Source: Anaerolineaceae bacterium (lineage in GTDB: Bacteria > Chloroflexota > Anaerolineae > JAAYZQ01). From it: DNA of 5,931 bases. The DNA lies in assembly GCA_012514775.1 (NCBI GenBank), contig JAAYZQ010000619.1, positions 1-5,931 of the forward strand. Direction: 5' to 3'. This document shows positions 4,062 through 5,931 of the stretch, piece after piece. Under the pieces are notes generated by a model. The model made no database searches. It saw only the letters and a list, made by a program, of their open reading frames with translations, and had not been told where the DNA came from. Each line of letters begins with the position of its first letter. The first letter of the stretch is position 1. A program made the translations under genes and the position numbers.

Positions 4062-5931
4062 ATGAAAGAGGAGAGAAAGCGAAAGCCTTTGTCCCTGTCT
4101 CGGCGCGCCTTTCTGAAGTCCACAGCGGCGCTTGGCGCGGCGGCGACGGTTGCAGGAGGTCATGGCCACCTGCTCCGCCAGGACCGGGCACTGGCGGATT
4201 CGGGCAAAGAAGCGCAGATCATCCCGACCTGGTGTCACGGCTGCGCTGCGTCGGCGCTTAACTGCGCCGTCCTTTGCCACGTCGTGGACGGAAAGCTCGT
4301 CAGGATCGAGGGCAACCCCGAGGCCGGGAACAGGGGTGTACGCGGATCCACGTCCCTGTGTGCGAAGGCGCACACGGCCATTCAGTACGAGTATTCGCCA
4401 AATCGCCTGACGTATCCGATGAAGAGAACCGGAGAAAAGGGCGAGGGCAAGTTCACCCGGATCAGCTGGGAAGAGGCGATGGAAACGATTGTCTCCAAGC
4501 TGAAAGAGGCCAAGGAGAAATACGGCCCCGAGTCATACTGCCACATGGTATCCGAATTCTACCCGCCGCGCGACCAGGTGGCGCGCAGATTCCTCAATAT
4601 CTACGGCAGCCCCAACTACTCCGAATGTGCCCTGTGCCACGGTCCTCGATACCTGGCTGCTACGTGCACCATTGGCTTCTGCAGCGAAGCCCCGGACGAT
4701 TGGAGCGCCTCCAAGCTCATCGTCAACTGGGGGTCGAACTGCGAGAACTCGGGTGTCAACCAGGGCGGGCCAAATGGTCTCCTGGACGCACTGGCAAACG
4801 GTGTGAAGATGATCGATATCCGGCCCATGATGGACCCGATGGCCTCGAAGGCTGATGAGTGGGTTCCCATTCGGCCGGGCACTGATTGCGCTCTCGCGCT
4901 GGCCATCCTTAACGTGATCATCGTTGAGAACCTGTACGATTTCGAATTTGTCTCGGAATGGTGCCACGGGTTCGACAAGCTGGCCGAGCACGTGGAGCAG
5001 TATTCGCCCGAGTGGGCAGCACCGATCACCGGCATCGAAGCCGAGCGAATTGTGCAACTGGCCCGGACGATGGCTACTACCAAGCCGATGGTGATCAAGA
5101 CGGGCAACGGAGTCGGCGACCAGCAGAATGATGGAACCTCGGCCATGATGGCCATTGTTCTGATCGAGGCCATCACCGGCAACCTGGATGTGCCGGGCGG
5201 CAACTTTGGCGGTTATAACATGCCGACGATGATACCCACCCGGAGCTTTTTCGTCGAGACCCTGTTGGATAGGTTGCCGGAAGACGCCTATGACAAACTC
5301 CTGGCGCCCTCCTATGCCCGTGACCTTCAGAAACTTCCCAACAACGTCTCGCCTGTAGGGTTCCACACACCCCAGTCCGCCTCCTACAAGGTCCTCAAGG
5401 CCTTGCTAACAGGCAAGCCGTATGTTCCGAGAGTGCTGAGTGCCCAACAGACGAGCGTGCTTTCCCAGTTGAGGAACCCGGAGCAAAATGCTGAAGCTTT
5501 GAAGAAGGCTGACTTTTTCTTTGTAATGGATCAATACGGGTCCCCGGCAGTAGACTATGCAGACATCGTGCTTCCTGCCTGCAGCCTGTACGAGCAGAGC
5601 CACAACCTGGGAACCAAGAACGGCCCCGACGGAACCTGGGTCGGCATCCGGAACAAGGCCGTCGAGCCCCTCGGCGAGTCGCGCTCCGACTGGCAGTTCT
5701 GGCTCGACCTGGCGGTCATGATGGGTTACGAGGAGGACTTCTGGGGCGGCGAGATGGACAACTGCCTGAGAGAGCAGCTCGAACCGTCAGGCATCAGCCT
5801 CGAGGAGCTGCGTGAGAGCCCGCGCGGCATCTTTGTCGAGAGAACCGAGCCCCTGCCGCCCAAGGAATATCGAAGGTACGCCCAGTTGTTCGCGGCCTTG
5901 CCCCACGGCAAGGTGCAGTGTTACAATGAGG
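4062..5931 (+). CDS. Tat-exported molybdopterin (bis-MGD) oxidoreductase, catalytic subunit, C-terminus off window
   Basis: 623 residues are visible. Residues 13-19 (SRRAFLK) are a twin-arginine motif, followed by an Ala/Gly-rich stretch and a plausible cleavage site after Ala45 (ALA-DS), so the enzyme is exported folded. The [4Fe-4S] region has Cys58, Cys61, Cys68 and Cys100 with Lys102 after it; the C-x2-C-x6-C spacing is wider than the usual C-x2-C-x3-C. YGSPNYSECALCHGPR (181-196) is the active-site segment, where Cys192 (less likely Cys189) is the expected molybdenum ligand. Later family marks are KLIVNWGSNCENSG, VPIRPGTDCALALAI, ITGNLDVPGGN and VDYADIVLPACSLYEQ. There is no in-frame TGA, so it is not a selenoprotein in this part. 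The family includes polysulfide, thiosulfate, tetrathionate and arsenate reductases; the substrate here is undetermined. FeS and membrane-anchor subunits would be expected downstream. The class is firm, the specificity open. Confidence 0.94.
   Translation, partial: MKEERKRKPLSLSRRAFLKSTAALGAAATVAGGHGHLLRQDRALADSGKEAQIIPTWCHGCAASALNCAVLCHVVDGKLVRIEGNPEAGNRGVRGSTSLCAKAHTAIQYEYSPNRLTYPMKRTGEKGEGKFTRISWEEAMETIVSKLKEAKEKYGPESYCHMVSEFYPPRDQVARRFLNIYGSPNYSECALCHGPRYLAATCTIGFCSEAPDDWSASKLIVNWGSNCENSGVNQGGPNGLLDALANGVKMIDIRPMMDPMASKADEWVPIRPGTDCALALAILNVIIVENLYDFEFVSEWCHGFDKLAEHVEQYSPEWAAPITGIEAERIVQLARTMATTKPMVIKTGNGVGDQQNDGTSAMMAIVLIEAITGNLDVPGGNFGGYNMPTMIPTRSFFVETLLDRLPEDAYDKLLAPSYARDLQKLPNNVSPVGFHTPQSASYKVLKALLTGKPYVPRVLSAQQTSVLSQLRNPEQNAEALKKADFFFVMDQYGSPAVDYADIVLPACSLYEQSHNLGTKNGPDGTWVGIRNKAVEPLGESRSDWQFWLDLAVMMGYEEDFWGGEMDNCLREQLEPSGISLEELRESPRGIFVERTEPLPPKEYRRYAQLFAALPHGKVQCYNE

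Noticed and set aside
4274..4855. Plus-strand open frame of 193 codons inside the molybdoenzyme
   Set aside because: It is in a different frame from the ATG-4062 gene, has no ribosome site, and contains none of the family motifs that the longer frame carries.
4533..5366. Minus-strand open frame (277 codons) within the molybdoenzyme region
   Set aside because: The plus strand here encodes an uninterrupted molybdopterin oxidoreductase with family motifs; the reverse frame is a shadow.

Overview
The window looks like a chromosomal stretch from a GC-rich bacterium. It carries an energy or redox regulation locus made of a two-component system, an orphan receiver-like protein and a Tat-exported molybdoenzyme, with a cytochrome P450 gene running divergently off the left edge. 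Three things together suggest an environmental Chloroflexota (Anaerolineae-like) or similar deep-branching lineage: the 7-TM/GAF/HisKA_3 kinase type, the stand-alone receiver-like protein, and a 'GTAGGGGC...GCCCCTAC' palindromic repeat. This taxonomic placement is inference from remembered family resemblance, not a database result.

Layout. Bases 1-255 (minus strand) hold the first 85 codons of a cytochrome P450. Bases 256-582 are a divergent promoter region: a strong sigma70-like promoter for the P450 with a palindrome over its -35 box, a 12-bp inverted repeat that competes with a smaller hairpin, and a sigma70-like promoter reading right. Bases 583-2568 encode a 661-aa membrane sensor histidine kinase. 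Bases 2561-3223 encode its NarL/FixJ-type response regulator, overlapping the kinase gene by 8 bases. A near-perfect Rho-independent terminator (3329-3359) ends this two-gene operon. Bases 3492-3845 encode a 117-aa degenerate receiver-like protein with no output domain, behind its own plausible promoter. Bases 3846-4061 are non-coding and contain a compact two-hairpin palindromic repeat (3968-4022). Bases 4062-5931 encode the first 623 residues of a Tat-exported molybdopterin (bis-MGD) oxidoreductase that runs off the right edge.

Working model (inference). The 7-TM/GAF kinase senses a membrane or cytoplasmic signal and phosphorylates the LuxR-type regulator. The adjacent targets would be the molybdoenzyme operon, the P450, or both. 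The small receiver-like protein resembles the regulator's own N-terminus and may modulate the pathway. The substrate of the molybdoenzyme cannot be read from this sequence. The most unusual points are its non-standard iron-sulfur cysteine spacing, the degenerate receiver, and the two-hairpin repeat whose loops are complementary to each other.
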